Assembly: GCF_051307045.1 (NCBI RefSeq) | Contig: NZ_CP150452.1 | Span: forward strand, 2,356,001-2,420,000 | Length of the DNA stretch: 64,000 nt | Direction of reading: 5' to 3' | Source of the DNA: Dryocola sp031988645 | GTDB lineage: Bacteria > Pseudomonadota > Gammaproteobacteria > Enterobacterales > Enterobacteriaceae | Part shown: piece by piece, positions 44,899 through 54,344 of the stretch | How positions within the stretch are numbered: the stretch's first letter is position 1 | How the letters are laid out: every line of letters starts with the position of its first letter | Notes under the pieces: model-generated | Database searches by the model: none | What the model saw: only the letters and a program-made list of their open reading frames with translations | What the model was told of the DNA's origin: nothing | Position numbers and translations under genes: made by a program

Positions 44899-45357
44899 GT
44901 GGCGCAACTTTGTCCTTGCGGCAGCGGTTTGGAGTATAGCCTATGTTGCCAGCCTTACCTACGCGGTGAAAGCCTGCCTTTGACGCCAGCACGGCTTATG
45001 CGCTCACGCTACAGCGCATACGTGATGCACGACGCAGATTATCTGGTCGCCAGCTGGCATCCGCAGATGCGTTATGAAACGCTAAAAGCGGATATCGCCG
45101 CCTCTTTTACCGGCACCCAGTGGCTGGGTTTAACCGTCTTTGAAGAGGCCCATGGGCGAGATGATAACGAAGGATACGTCAGTTTTGCTGCCCGTTTCAA
45201 AGACCAGGAGCGCGAAAGCGCCATTATCGAACGTTCCCGTTTCTTAAAAGAATCCGGTCAGTGGTACTATGTCGAGGGTACGCGCCCTCAGCTGGGTCGT
45301 AATGACCCCTGCCCCTGCGGCTCCGGGAAAAAATTTAAAAAATGTTGTGGGCGGTAA
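44899..45357 (+). CDS. ychJ: UPF0225 protein YchJ with two SEC-C motifs
   Basis: A 152-residue protein starting at GTG with AAGGAG upstream. It has an N-terminal zinc motif (CPCGSGLEYSLCC) and a C-terminal SEC-C motif (CPCGSGKKFKKCC), with a central NTF2-like segment (MRSRYSAYVMHDADYLVASW). E. coli YchJ has the same plan. Function unproven; SEC-C motifs usually bind zinc and partner proteins. Divergent from rssA. Confidence 0.92.
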   Translation: MAQLCPCGSGLEYSLCCQPYLRGESLPLTPARLMRSRYSAYVMHDADYLVASWHPQMRYETLKADIAASFTGTQWLGLTVFEEAHGRDDNEGYVSFAARFKDQERESAIIERSRFLKESGQWYYVEGTRPQLGRNDPCPCGSGKKFKKCCGR

Positions 45358-45417
45358 GCTTCAGCCCCGTCACCACACTCTTGTTTAGCAAACACAGTTC
45401 ACAGGATTTACCAAGCG

Positions 45418-46260
45418 ATGCAAGCACTGCAACGAAAAGTACTTCGTACTATCTGCCCTGACGCAAAAGGTCTGATCGCCAAGATCACCAACATCTGTTA
45501 CAAGCACGAATTGAATATCGTGCAGAACAACGAGTTCGTCGATCACCGCACCGGCCGTTTTTTCATGCGTACCGAGCTTGAAGGGATTTTTAACGACGCC
45601 ACGCTGCTTGCCGATCTGGACGGAGCGTTACCCGAAGGCTCCGTGCGTGAACTGACGCCCGCAGGCCGCCGCCGGGTCGTTATTCTGGTCACCAAAGAGG
45701 CGCACTGCCTGGGCGATTTGCTGATGAAGGCCACCTACGGCGGCCTGGATGTGGATATTGCCGCCGTTATCGGCAACCATGACACGCTGCGCACGCTGGT
45801 TGAACGCTTCGATATTCCCTTCCAGCTCGTCAGCCATGAAGGCATGACCCGCGAAGAGCACGATACGCAGATGGCGGATGCTATCAGCGCTTTTGAGCCA
45901 GACTATGTCGTGCTGGCGAAATACATGCGCGTGCTGACGCCTTCGTTCGTTTCACGCTTCCCCAATCAGATAATCAACATTCACCACTCGTTCCTGCCGG
46001 CATTTATTGGCGCACGTCCTTATCACCAGGCGTACGAGCGCGGCGTGAAGATTATCGGCGCCACGGCGCACTACGTGAATGACAATCTGGATGAAGGCCC
46101 AATCATCATGCAGGACGTTATTCACGTCGATCATACCTACACCGCAGAAGATATGATGCGAGCAGGCCGCGACGTGGAAAAGAACGTTTTAAGCCGCGCC
46201 CTGTATCAGGTGCTGGCCCAAAGGGTATTCGTTTACGGCAACCGCACCATCATTCTGTAA
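45418..46260 (+). CDS. purU: Formyltetrahydrofolate deformylase
   Basis: A 280-residue hydrolase that frees formate from 10-formyl-THF for PurT and C1 balance. N-terminal ACT domain (residues about 8-85) senses glycine and methionine; the formyltransferase-fold domain has catalytic Asn-His-Asp in IINIHHSFLPAF and HYVNDNLDEGPII. Length equals E. coli PurU. Followed by the tyrT promoter. Confidence 0.97.
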   Translation: MQALQRKVLRTICPDAKGLIAKITNICYKHELNIVQNNEFVDHRTGRFFMRTELEGIFNDATLLADLDGALPEGSVRELTPAGRRRVVILVTKEAHCLGDLLMKATYGGLDVDIAAVIGNHDTLRTLVERFDIPFQLVSHEGMTREEHDTQMADAISAFEPDYVVLAKYMRVLTPSFVSRFPNQIINIHHSFLPAFIGARPYHQAYERGVKIIGATAHYVNDNLDEGPIIMQDVIHVDHTYTAEDMMRAGRDVEKNVLSRALYQVLAQRVFVYGNRTIIL

Positions 46261-46339
46261 CGCAGCGGGATGAATCGTTGAGCTTTACGACGTTAAGCGT
46301 AAAAAAACGGCAAACGATTCATTTTCTTACAGCGAAAGC

Positions 46340-46367
46340 TTTACAGCGGCGCTTCATTTGATATGAT
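46340..46367 (+). promoter_or_regulatory. tyrT promoter with GC-rich discriminator
   Basis: TTTACA (46340-46345) and TATGAT (46362-46367) are 16 bases apart, followed by the GCGCCCCG discriminator typical of stringently controlled stable-RNA promoters. Nearly identical to E. coli tyrT. Confidence 0.9.
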
Positions 46368-46417
46368 GCGCCCCGCTTCCAGCCGAAGGAAGCAGGCCAG
46401 TAAATGTCATACCCCGT

Positions 46418-46502
<85 letters not shown>

Positions 46503-46539
46503 TCTACAAATTTCAGTACCACAGTAAACCAACACCCCT

Positions 46540-46621
<82 letters not shown>

Positions 46622-46624
<3 letters not shown>

Positions 46625-47087
46625 TCTTTTAGTAACTCTCAAATTTTCAAAACGCACACTTTTCCAGATCCCCGTTGGGGAAGGATGAGAAGCTTCGACT
46701 AAGGTTCGACTCACGTCAGTGAGAACGCGCGCTGCGCGGTCATCCTTCCACCACCATCTTTTAGTAACTCTCAAACTTTCAAATCGCACACTTTTCCAGA
46801 TTCCCGTTGGGGAAGGATGAGAAGCTTCGACTAAGGTTCGACTCACGTCAGTGAGAACGCGCGCTGCGCGGTCATCCTTCCCCCACCATATTTTAGTAAC
46901 TCTCAAACTTTCAAAACGCACACTTTTCCAGATCCCCGTTGGGGAAGGATGAGAAGCTTCGACTAAGGTTCGACTCACGTCAGTGAGAACGCGCGCTGCG
47001 CGGTCATCCTTCCCCCACCACCATCTTTTAGTAACCCTCAAATTTTCAAATCGCACACTTTTCCAGATCCCCGTTGGGGAAGGATTT
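46622..47087 (+). repeat. Tandem repeats after the tRNA-Tyr genes (rttR/tpr-like tail)
   Basis: Three units of 132-135 bases beginning at 46622, 46754 and 46886, plus a partial fourth from 47021. Each starts with the last bases of the tRNA (CCACCA), continues TCTTTTAGTAACTCTC, and contains GGGGAAGGATGA that can pair with TCATCCTTCCCC about 60 bases later, giving a large hairpin per unit. E. coli has similar repeats after tyrTV that yield rttR RNA and the tpr peptide; sequence similarity beyond the tRNA-end was not checked. A minus-strand open frame of 173 codons exists only because the first units are multiples of three. Confidence 0.85.
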
Positions 47088-47202
47088 AACCTGTCTGACT
47101 CGCCCAACTTTTCGGTGGATGGCGCATCCGCTTATCCCTCCTGCGCGTAACCGTGCATGCAGCATTCGCTTACCTGCCCTGTCATCCATCGGGTCAGATT
47201 TT

Positions 47203-47236
47203 GTAGGGCGGGTAAGCGCAGCGTCACCCGCGCCGG
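47203..47236. repeat. REP element
   Basis: GTAGGGCGGGTAAGCGCAGC followed by GTCACCCGC is a typical enterobacterial repetitive extragenic palindrome. Single copy between the tyrT tail and narI. The rest of 47088-47254 shows no gene. Confidence 0.8.
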
Positions 47237-47254
47237 GCTAAACGACAGGCAAAA

Positions 47255-47280
47255 AAATACCCGGCCGAAGCCAGGTATTT
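47255..47280 (-). terminator. narGHJI terminator
   Basis: On the minus strand AAATACCTGGC-TTCG-GCCGGGTATTT and then a T-run, 18 bases past the narI stop; UUCG-type loop and long stem make this strong. Confidence 0.92.
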
Positions 47281-47298
47281 ATCAAACGTCATCAACCA

Positions 47299-47982
47299 TC
47301 AGCGACGCGCGCGTACCACCTGGTACTTACGCGTCAGATATTCAACCGGCGCGCTCCAGATGTGCACCAGACGGGTGAACGGGAAGAGTAAGAACAGCGT
47401 CATGCCCAGCACCAGATGCACGCGGAAGATAAACGCCACGCCGTCCAGATGCTCAGATGCGCCGCCCCGGAAGGTCACCACCGACTGCGCCCATCCCACC
47501 AGTTTCATCATCTCGCTGCCGTCCATATGCTGTGCCGAGAACGGGATAGTCAACAGGCCCAGCGCGCACTGAATCACCAGCAGGCTTAAGATCAGAATAT
47601 CGGCCACGGTCGAGGTCGCGCGAATTCGCGGATTAAACAGACGGCGTTTAAGCAGCAGCAAGCCGCCCACTAACGTCAACACGCCGCACGCGCCGCCGGC
47701 GAACATCGCCATTTTCTGCTTCACGTCGATTGGCAAAAATGACTCGTACATCCAGTGCGGCGTCAGCATGCCGAGGAAGTGGCCTGCAAAAATACCGAGG
47801 ATACCGATATGGAACAGGTTTGATGCAAGATTCATCCCTTTTCTGTCGAGCATCTGGCTGGAGCTTGCTTTCCAGGTGTACTGGCCGTAGTCATAGCGCA
47901 GCCAGCTGCCCAGCAGGAACACCGTGCCGCAAAGGTACGGATAGATGTCATAGAAGAACACATTTAGAAAATGCATCATCAC
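47299..47982 (-). CDS. narI: Nitrate reductase A gamma subunit (cytochrome b)
   Basis: A 227-residue membrane diheme cytochrome b with five helices that takes electrons from quinol and anchors NarGH. Heme-ligand histidines lie in FHIGILGIFAGHFLG and in the later AFIFRVHLVLGM/RLVHIW region. The ATG overlaps the narJ stop by four bases. Last gene of narGHJI. Confidence 0.96.
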   Translation of the reverse strand: MMMHFLNVFFYDIYPYLCGTVFLLGSWLRYDYGQYTWKASSSQMLDRKGMNLASNLFHIGILGIFAGHFLGMLTPHWMYESFLPIDVKQKMAMFAGGACGVLTLVGGLLLLKRRLFNPRIRATSTVADILILSLLVIQCALGLLTIPFSAQHMDGSEMMKLVGWAQSVVTFRGGASEHLDGVAFIFRVHLVLGMTLFLLFPFTRLVHIWSAPVEYLTRKYQVVRARR

Positions 47983-48680
47983 TTTCCTCCAATATTCAGA
48001 TACTGCGGAGCCACGGCCCCGGCAAAACGACGCTGGTGGCTGGTAATTTCAGATTCACCGCAGCCCTGGTCGGCAATAAATTTCACCTGTTCTTCTTCCC
48101 ACACCGCGTCCAGCGCCTGTGGCGTATCATCGCGGGCTTCGTCAGCGATTTGCTGGCTTACGCTCTCAACCGCCACGTTGCTTTCAGACAGGCCAAGCAG
48201 CACGTCAAACAGCGCGGCATAATCGCTTTCACGCTGCTTCAGACGTGCGCTCAGCAAGGCCAGAATCGGGGCGACATCCTGCAAGCCTTCGCGGGCGTCC
48301 GCCGCCGGCCGCTGAGACAGATATTCCAGATACAGCGGCAGATGATCGGGCAGCTCGCGGCTGTCGATTTCCATACCGGCCTGCTCGTACTGCCCCATCA
48401 GGTTGACCATCGCCTGGCCGCGATCGCGCGACTCGCCGTGGACGTGCTCAAACAGCAGCAAAGACGTTGCGCGACCGCGATCGAACAGTTCGCTGTAGCT
48501 TGCCTGCGCGTCCAGCAGGTCGCGACCGCACAGCTTAGTGATAAATTCATTCAGCAGCGCTGCCTGCTGAGCATTCAGCGCGTCACCTTCGGCCAGCGCG
48601 TCGCGTACTTCCTGTTGATGCTGCCACAGGGCAGCATCCGGGTACTCAAGCAGGCGTGAAATAACCAGAAGTTCAATCAT
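47979..48680 (-). CDS. narJ: Nitrate reductase molybdenum cofactor assembly chaperone
   Basis: A 233-residue all-helical system-specific chaperone that inserts Mo-bisMGD into NarG and is not in the final enzyme. The LLLFEHVHGESRDRGQAMVNL motif region is characteristic. Overlaps narH and narI by four bases at each end, so all four genes are translationally coupled. Confidence 0.95.
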   Translation of the reverse strand: MIELLVISRLLEYPDAALWQHQQEVRDALAEGDALNAQQAALLNEFITKLCGRDLLDAQASYSELFDRGRATSLLLFEHVHGESRDRGQAMVNLMGQYEQAGMEIDSRELPDHLPLYLEYLSQRPAADAREGLQDVAPILALLSARLKQRESDYAALFDVLLGLSESNVAVESVSQQIADEARDDTPQALDAVWEEEQVKFIADQGCGESEITSHQRRFAGAVAPQYLNIGGK

Positions 48681-50212
48681 GGATGCGGCTCCGTTTTACT
48701 GGTCACATCGATAGCGTCGATACGTTTGCTATTGAACAGATTGAACTTGCTGTCGCTGCCGTGGCAGCCGTCGCCGAAGCTGAAGCCACAGCCGTTACGC
48801 TCAGGGAAGGCGTCCGCCGCCAGTTCGCGATGGCTGGTTGGGATAACAAAACGATCTTCGTAGTTAGCGATGGCCAGATAGCGATACATTTCCTGCGCCT
48901 GCGCCTCCGTCAGACCCACTTCTTCCAGCGCGCTGATATCGTGCACGCCGTCGACGGTTTCGGCTCGTTTGTAGTGGCGCATCGCCATAATACGTTTAAG
49001 AGCGCTCAGCACCGGCGCGGTATCGCCCGCGGTCAGCAGGTTCGCCAGGTATTCAACCGGTATACGCAGGCTTTCGATGTCAGGAAGAATACCGGTATGC
49101 GGCAGCTGGCCCGCGTCCGCGGCGGACTGAATCGGCGATAAAGGCGGCACATACCACACCATCGGCAGCGTGCGGTATTCCGGGTGCAGCGGCAGCGCCA
49201 GCTTCCAGTCGATCGCCATTTTGTAAACCGGCGACTGCTGAGCGGCATCAATAACACTCTGCGGCACGCCGTCTTTCAAAGCCTGTTCGATAACGGCCGG
49301 ATCGTTCGGGTTCAGGAACACGCCCAGCTGGCGCTCGTACAGATCTTTTTCGTGCTCGGTGCTTGCGGCTTCTTCGATAGCATCCGCATCGTAGAGCACC
49401 ACGCCTAGGTAGCGAATACGGCCCACGCAGGTTTCGGAACACACCGTCGGCATACCCGCTTCGATACGCGGATAGCAGAAAATGCACTTCTCGGATTTGC
49501 CGGTCTTCCAGTTAAAGTAGATTTTTTTGTACGGGCAGCCGGTCACGCACATACGCCAGCCGCGGCACTTGTCCTGGTCGATAAGCACGATGCCGTCTTC
49601 TTCACGCTTATAGATGGCGCCGCTCGGGCAGGTCGCCACGCAGGCCGGGTTAAGGCAGTGTTCGCACAGGCGCGGCAGATACATCATGAAGGTGTTTTCA
49701 AACTGGCCGTACATCGCCTTCTGCATGTTTTCGAAGTTCTGGTCTTTGGCGCGTTTTTCAAACTCGCCGCCGAGGATCTCTTCCCAGTTCGGACCCGCTT
49801 CGATTTTATTCATGCGCTGGCCGGTGATCAGCGAGCGCGGACGCGCTATCGGCTGATGCTTGCCTTCCGGCGCGTTATGCAGATGCTGATAGTCGTAATC
49901 AAACGGCTCGTAGTAATCGTCGATGCCCGGAAGATGCGGGTTAGCGAAGATTTTACCCAGCAGCATGGCACGGTTGCCCATGCGCGGCTGCAGCTTGCCG
50001 TTGATTTTACGGATCCAGCCGCCCTTCCATTTTTCCTGGTTTTCCCAGTCGTTCGGATAGCCGATACCCGGTTTGGTTTCCACGTTGTTAAACCACGCGT
50101 ACTCCATCCCTTCGCGGCTGGTCCAGACGTTTTTACAGGTCACAGAACAGGTGTGACAGCCGATGCACTTATCAAGATTCAGCACCATGCCGACTTGTGA
50201 ACGAATTTTCAT
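48677..50212 (-). CDS. narH: Nitrate reductase A beta subunit
   Basis: A 511-residue electron-transfer subunit with one 3Fe-4S and three 4Fe-4S clusters. Cluster ligands are visible in CIGCHTCSVTCKNVW, CEHCLNPACVATCPSG, and in CRGWRMCVTGCPYKK where tryptophan replaces a cysteine as usual for the 3Fe-4S cluster, and CIFCYPRIEAGMPTVCSETC. ATG overlaps the narG stop by four bases. Intact. Confidence 0.97.
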   Translation of the reverse strand: MKIRSQVGMVLNLDKCIGCHTCSVTCKNVWTSREGMEYAWFNNVETKPGIGYPNDWENQEKWKGGWIRKINGKLQPRMGNRAMLLGKIFANPHLPGIDDYYEPFDYDYQHLHNAPEGKHQPIARPRSLITGQRMNKIEAGPNWEEILGGEFEKRAKDQNFENMQKAMYGQFENTFMMYLPRLCEHCLNPACVATCPSGAIYKREEDGIVLIDQDKCRGWRMCVTGCPYKKIYFNWKTGKSEKCIFCYPRIEAGMPTVCSETCVGRIRYLGVVLYDADAIEEAASTEHEKDLYERQLGVFLNPNDPAVIEQALKDGVPQSVIDAAQQSPVYKMAIDWKLALPLHPEYRTLPMVWYVPPLSPIQSAADAGQLPHTGILPDIESLRIPVEYLANLLTAGDTAPVLSALKRIMAMRHYKRAETVDGVHDISALEEVGLTEAQAQEMYRYLAIANYEDRFVIPTSHRELAADAFPERNGCGFSFGDGCHGSDSKFNLFNSKRIDAIDVTSKTEPHP

Positions 50213-53200
50213 TTTACGCTCTCCTGTTTCTGGTCATTGCCTTCACCGTCTAACCAGTCAATATTTTTCATCTTACGAACCACCACGAATTCGTCGCGGT
50301 TTGAGCCCACCGTGCCGTAATAGTTAAAGCCGTAGGCCAGCTGCGCATAGCCGCCGATCATATGCGTCGGTTTCGGGCTGATGCGGGTGACCGAGTTATG
50401 AATACCGCCGCGCTGGCCGGTGATTTCAGAACCCGGCAGGTTCACGATACGTTCCTGAGCGTGGTACATCATCGTCATGCCTTCCGGCACGCGCTGGCTG
50501 ACTACCGCACGCGCGGTAAGCGCGCCGTTTTTGTTGAACACCTCGATCCAGTCGTTGTCCTCAATGCCCAAATCTTTGGCGTCGATTTCACTCATCCATA
50601 CGATCGGACCGCCGCGGGAAAGCGTCAGCATCAGCAGGTTGTCGCTGTAGGTTGAGTGAATGCCCCATTTCTGGTGCGGCGTCAGGAAGTTCAACGCTTT
50701 TTCCGGATTGCCGTTGGATTTTTTACCCATTACGCCTTTCACGGAGCGGGTATCAATCGGCGGACGGTAAACCAGCAGGCTTTCGCCAAAATCACGCATC
50801 CACTGGTGATCCTGATACAGCTGCTGACGACCGGAGAGCGTGCGCCATGGAATCAGCTCATGCACATTGGTGTAGCAGGCGTTATAGGACACGTGTTCAT
50901 CTTCAAGGCCGGACCAGGTCGGGCTGGAGATGATTTTGCGCGGCTGGGCCTGAATATCGCGGAAGCGAATCTTTTCTTCCTCTTTAGGCAGCGCAAGATG
51001 CGTATGGTCGCGTCCGGTAAACTCGCTGAGCGCAGCCCAGGCCTTCACCGCCACGTTGCCGTTGGTTTCCGGCGCAAGGGTCAGAATCATTTCCGCGGCG
51101 TCAATCGCCGAGTTGATCATCGGCTGACCTTTTGCCGGGCCTTCTGCCTTGGTGTAATTCAGCTTACGCAGCAGGTCCATTTCGGTCTGGGTGTTCCAGG
51201 AAATACCTTTCCCGCCGTTGCCGATGGTATCCATCAGCGGACCGACGGAGGTAAAGCGCTCGTAGGTCGCCGGGTAGTCACGTTCAACCGTCATCAGGTG
51301 CGGAGCCGTTTTGCCCGGGATCAGGTCGCATTCGCCTTTTTTCCAGTCCATGACGCCAAACGGCTGCGCCAGCTCTGCTGCGGAATCGTGCTGGATAGGC
51401 AGCGTCACCACGTCGGTTTCTTTACCCAGATGGCCGACGCAGACTTCGGAGAATTTCTTCGCGATGGCTTTATAAATTTCCCAGTCGCTTTTTGATTCCC
51501 ACGCCGGATCGACGGCGGCGGAAAGCGGATGAATAAACGGATGCATATCCGAAGTATTCATGTCGTCTTTCTCATACCAGGTGGCGGTCGGCAGGACGAT
51601 ATCGGAATACAGGCAGGTGCTCGACAGGCGGAAGTCCAGCGTCACCACCAGATCCAGCTTGCCGTCGAGGCCGTTGTCCACCCACTCCACTTCTTCCGGC
51701 ATCACGCCGCCTTCTTTACCCAGGTCTTTGCCCTGAATACCGTTTTCGGTGCCGAGCAGATACTTGAGCATGTACTCATGGCCCTTACCGGAAGAGCCCA
51801 GCAGGTTTGAACGCCAGACGAACAGGTTGCGAGGATGGTTATTGCCCGCATCCGGCTGCTCGGCCGCAAAGCGAATATCGCCGTCTTTCAGCTGCTGAAC
51901 GGTGTAGTCCGCAGGGGACATGCCTGCCGCTTTCGCCCGGGCGGCGATGGTCAGCGGGTTGACGCTCAGCTGAGGCGCGGACGGCAGCCAGCCCATGCGT
52001 TCGGCACGCACGTTAAAGTCAATCAGATGGCCGCTGTAGCGGGATTTATCCGCCAGCGGGGAAAGCAGCTCTTCCGCCGTCAACGACTCGTAGCGCCACT
52101 GGCTGGAGTGGTTGTAGAAGAAGGAGGTGCTGTTCATATGGCGCGGAGGACGCTGCCAGTCCAGGGCAAACGCCAGCGGCGTCCAGCCGGTTTGCGGACG
52201 CAGTTTTTCCTGGCCCACGTAGTGCGCCCAACCGCCGCCGCTTTGACCGACGCAGCCGCAGAAGATCAGCATATTAATCAGGCCGCGGTAGTTCATGTCC
52301 ATATGGAACCAGTGGTTCATACCGGCGCCGACGATGATCATCGAACGACCATGGGTTTTATCGGCGTTTTCTGCGAATTCGCGCGCAATACGCACGATGT
52401 TCTGCCGGGAAACACCGGTAATTTGCTCGGCCCACGCTGGGGTATACGCTTTTACATCGTCGTAGCTGGTTGCGCAGTTATCATCGTTCAGACCGCGCTC
52501 TAAGCCGTAGTTCGCAAGCGTCAGATCGTAAACGGTGGTGACTAAAGCGCTTGAACCATCCGCCAGCTGAATGCGTTTTGCCGGCAGTTTGTGCATCAGC
52601 ACGTTATCAAGCTTAACGTTGCTGAAATGTTCGCTGCTTTCGCCGCCGAAGTACGGGAAGCCGACGTCGGCCACTTCATCATGGCTGCCCAGCAGGCTCA
52701 GGCGCAGCTCGGTTTCTTCGCCGCTGGTCCCGTCGCGCTGCTCCAGGTTCCACTTGCCCTTCTCGCCCCAGCGGTAGCCGATGGAGCCTGTCGGCGCCAG
52801 CAGCTCGCCGCTGCGGTCGTCTAAGGCTACGGTTTTCCACTGCGGGTTGTTTTCCTGGCCCAGGCCGTCCACCAGGTCGGATGCGCGCAGCATGCGGCCG
52901 GCGGCATAGAAGCCGTCACGCTCTTCCAGCATGACCAGCATCGGCATGTCGGTATAGCGACGAACGTAGTCGGTGAAGTACTGGCTTGGGTTGTCCAGAT
53001 GGAACTCACGCAGCATTACGTGCCCCATCGCCAGCGCCATTGCGGAGTCGGTACCTTGTTTCGGCGCCAGCCACTGGTCGCAAAGCTTGGCGATTTCCGC
53101 GTAGTCCGGGGTGATGGCTACGGTTTTGGTGCCTTTGTAACGAACCTCTGTGAAGAAGTGCGCGTCCGGCGTACGCGTTTGCGGAACGTTAGAACCCCAG

Positions 53201-53955
53201 GCCATGATGTAGCTGGAGTTGTACCAGTCTGCGGATTCCGGCACGTCGGTCTGTTCGCCCCAGGTCATTGGCGACGCAGGCGGTAAATCGCAATACCAGT
53301 CGTAGAAGCTCAGGCAGGCGCCGCCAATCAGGGAAAGGTAGCGTGCGCCGGACGCGTAGGAAACCATCGACATGGCAGGAATCGGTGAGAAGCCGGCGAT
53401 ACGGTCAGGGCCGAAAGTTTTTGCGGTAAAGACGTTGGCCGCAGCAATCAGCTCGTTTACTTCCTGCCAGCTTGAGCGGACAAAACCACCGCGACCACGG
53501 GCCTGTTTATAGCTTTTCGCTTTTTCCGGATCGTTGATGATTGAAGCCCAGGCGTTAACCGGATCGGCATGCTGGGTTTTCGCTTCGCGCCACAGTTTAA
53601 TCAGGCGCTTACGCATCAGAGGATATTTCAGACGGTTAGCGCTGTAGAGATACCAGGAGTAGCTGGCGCCGCGAGGGCAGCCGCGCGGCTCATGGTTTGG
53701 CATATCAGGACGGGTGCGCGGGTAGTCGGTTTGCTGGGTTTCCCAGGTCACCAGGCCGCTTTTGACATAAATCTTCCAGCTACAGGAACCGGTGCAGTTT
53801 ACACCGTGGGTGGAACGCACGACCTTATCGTGCTGCCAGCGCTGGCGGTAGCCTTCTTCCCAATCGCGATTGGTATCGAGCAGTTGGCCATGCCCATCGG
53901 CAAAGGTTTCACCCTTCTGTTTGAAGTAACGAAACCGGTCAAGAAACTTGCTCAT
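50209..53955 (-). CDS. narG: Nitrate reductase A alpha subunit (molybdoenzyme)
   Basis: A 1248-residue catalytic subunit that reduces nitrate on the cytoplasmic face of the inner membrane. The N-terminal HGVNCTGSCSWKIYVKSG supplies the His/Cys ligands of the FS0 4Fe-4S cluster; NSSYIMAWGSNVPQTRTPD is in the molybdopterin domain. No twin-arginine signal, as in other NarG. First gene of narGHJI; the upstream region carries an exact FNR box. Length agrees with E. coli NarG. Confidence 0.97.
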   Translation of the reverse strand: MSKFLDRFRYFKQKGETFADGHGQLLDTNRDWEEGYRQRWQHDKVVRSTHGVNCTGSCSWKIYVKSGLVTWETQQTDYPRTRPDMPNHEPRGCPRGASYSWYLYSANRLKYPLMRKRLIKLWREAKTQHADPVNAWASIINDPEKAKSYKQARGRGGFVRSSWQEVNELIAAANVFTAKTFGPDRIAGFSPIPAMSMVSYASGARYLSLIGGACLSFYDWYCDLPPASPMTWGEQTDVPESADWYNSSYIMAWGSNVPQTRTPDAHFFTEVRYKGTKTVAITPDYAEIAKLCDQWLAPKQGTDSAMALAMGHVMLREFHLDNPSQYFTDYVRRYTDMPMLVMLEERDGFYAAGRMLRASDLVDGLGQENNPQWKTVALDDRSGELLAPTGSIGYRWGEKGKWNLEQRDGTSGEETELRLSLLGSHDEVADVGFPYFGGESSEHFSNVKLDNVLMHKLPAKRIQLADGSSALVTTVYDLTLANYGLERGLNDDNCATSYDDVKAYTPAWAEQITGVSRQNIVRIAREFAENADKTHGRSMIIVGAGMNHWFHMDMNYRGLINMLIFCGCVGQSGGGWAHYVGQEKLRPQTGWTPLAFALDWQRPPRHMNSTSFFYNHSSQWRYESLTAEELLSPLADKSRYSGHLIDFNVRAERMGWLPSAPQLSVNPLTIAARAKAAGMSPADYTVQQLKDGDIRFAAEQPDAGNNHPRNLFVWRSNLLGSSGKGHEYMLKYLLGTENGIQGKDLGKEGGVMPEEVEWVDNGLDGKLDLVVTLDFRLSSTCLYSDIVLPTATWYEKDDMNTSDMHPFIHPLSAAVDPAWESKSDWEIYKAIAKKFSEVCVGHLGKETDVVTLPIQHDSAAELAQPFGVMDWKKGECDLIPGKTAPHLMTVERDYPATYERFTSVGPLMDTIGNGGKGISWNTQTEMDLLRKLNYTKAEGPAKGQPMINSAIDAAEMILTLAPETNGNVAVKAWAALSEFTGRDHTHLALPKEEEKIRFRDIQAQPRKIISSPTWSGLEDEHVSYNACYTNVHELIPWRTLSGRQQLYQDHQWMRDFGESLLVYRPPIDTRSVKGVMGKKSNGNPEKALNFLTPHQKWGIHSTYSDNLLMLTLSRGGPIVWMSEIDAKDLGIEDNDWIEVFNKNGALTARAVVSQRVPEGMTMMYHAQERIVNLPGSEITGQRGGIHNSVTRISPKPTHMIGGYAQLAYGFNYYGTVGSNRDEFVVVRKMKNIDWLDGEGNDQKQESVK

Positions 53956-54050
53956 CGGGGTTCTCCTGATGTGGAGCCTTGAGGCTCTATCTTATGAAAT
54001 CGACATTGCTGATTTGGCTTGCACGGTAGCGTGCTCATATGCGGGGATAA

Positions 54051-54064
54051 TTGATAACGATCAA
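54051..54064. promoter_or_regulatory. FNR box of narGHJI promoter, with upstream NarL heptamer
   Basis: TTGATAACGATCAA is an exact match to the FNR consensus (TTGAT-N4-ATCAA), about 100 bases upstream of narG. Further upstream TACCCCT (minus strand, 54208-54214) fits the NarL heptamer, consistent with nitrate activation through a distant NarL site. The 53956-54293 interval otherwise has no gene. Confidence 0.9.
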
Positions 54065-54293
54065 CAGACTAAAAATTGTTTGTCGGACAAAATGCGCCAT
54101 ATACCACCAAAGTGTAATCCCTGACGAATTCTTAATTTATTGATTTTTAAATACTTATTTCTTATTTCAATTTGTAGTGAGTATAAAAATTCGCTCCGGA
54201 GGTATTAAGGGGTAGGTACTGCGTAGCCCCCTGCTCTGATGCCAGAGGTAGGGAGCCGACTAATGTTTTAGTATGTTGTAACTAATGGAGGAT

Positions 54294-54319
54294 AAAAAAA
54301 AGCGCAGCCGAAGCCGCGC
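54294..54319 (-). terminator. narK terminator
   Basis: On the minus strand GCGCGGC-TTCG-GCTGCGC followed by eight Ts, 25 bases past narK. Confidence 0.93.
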
Positions 54320-54344
54320 AAGGGATAACCAAAAGGTCAAAAGG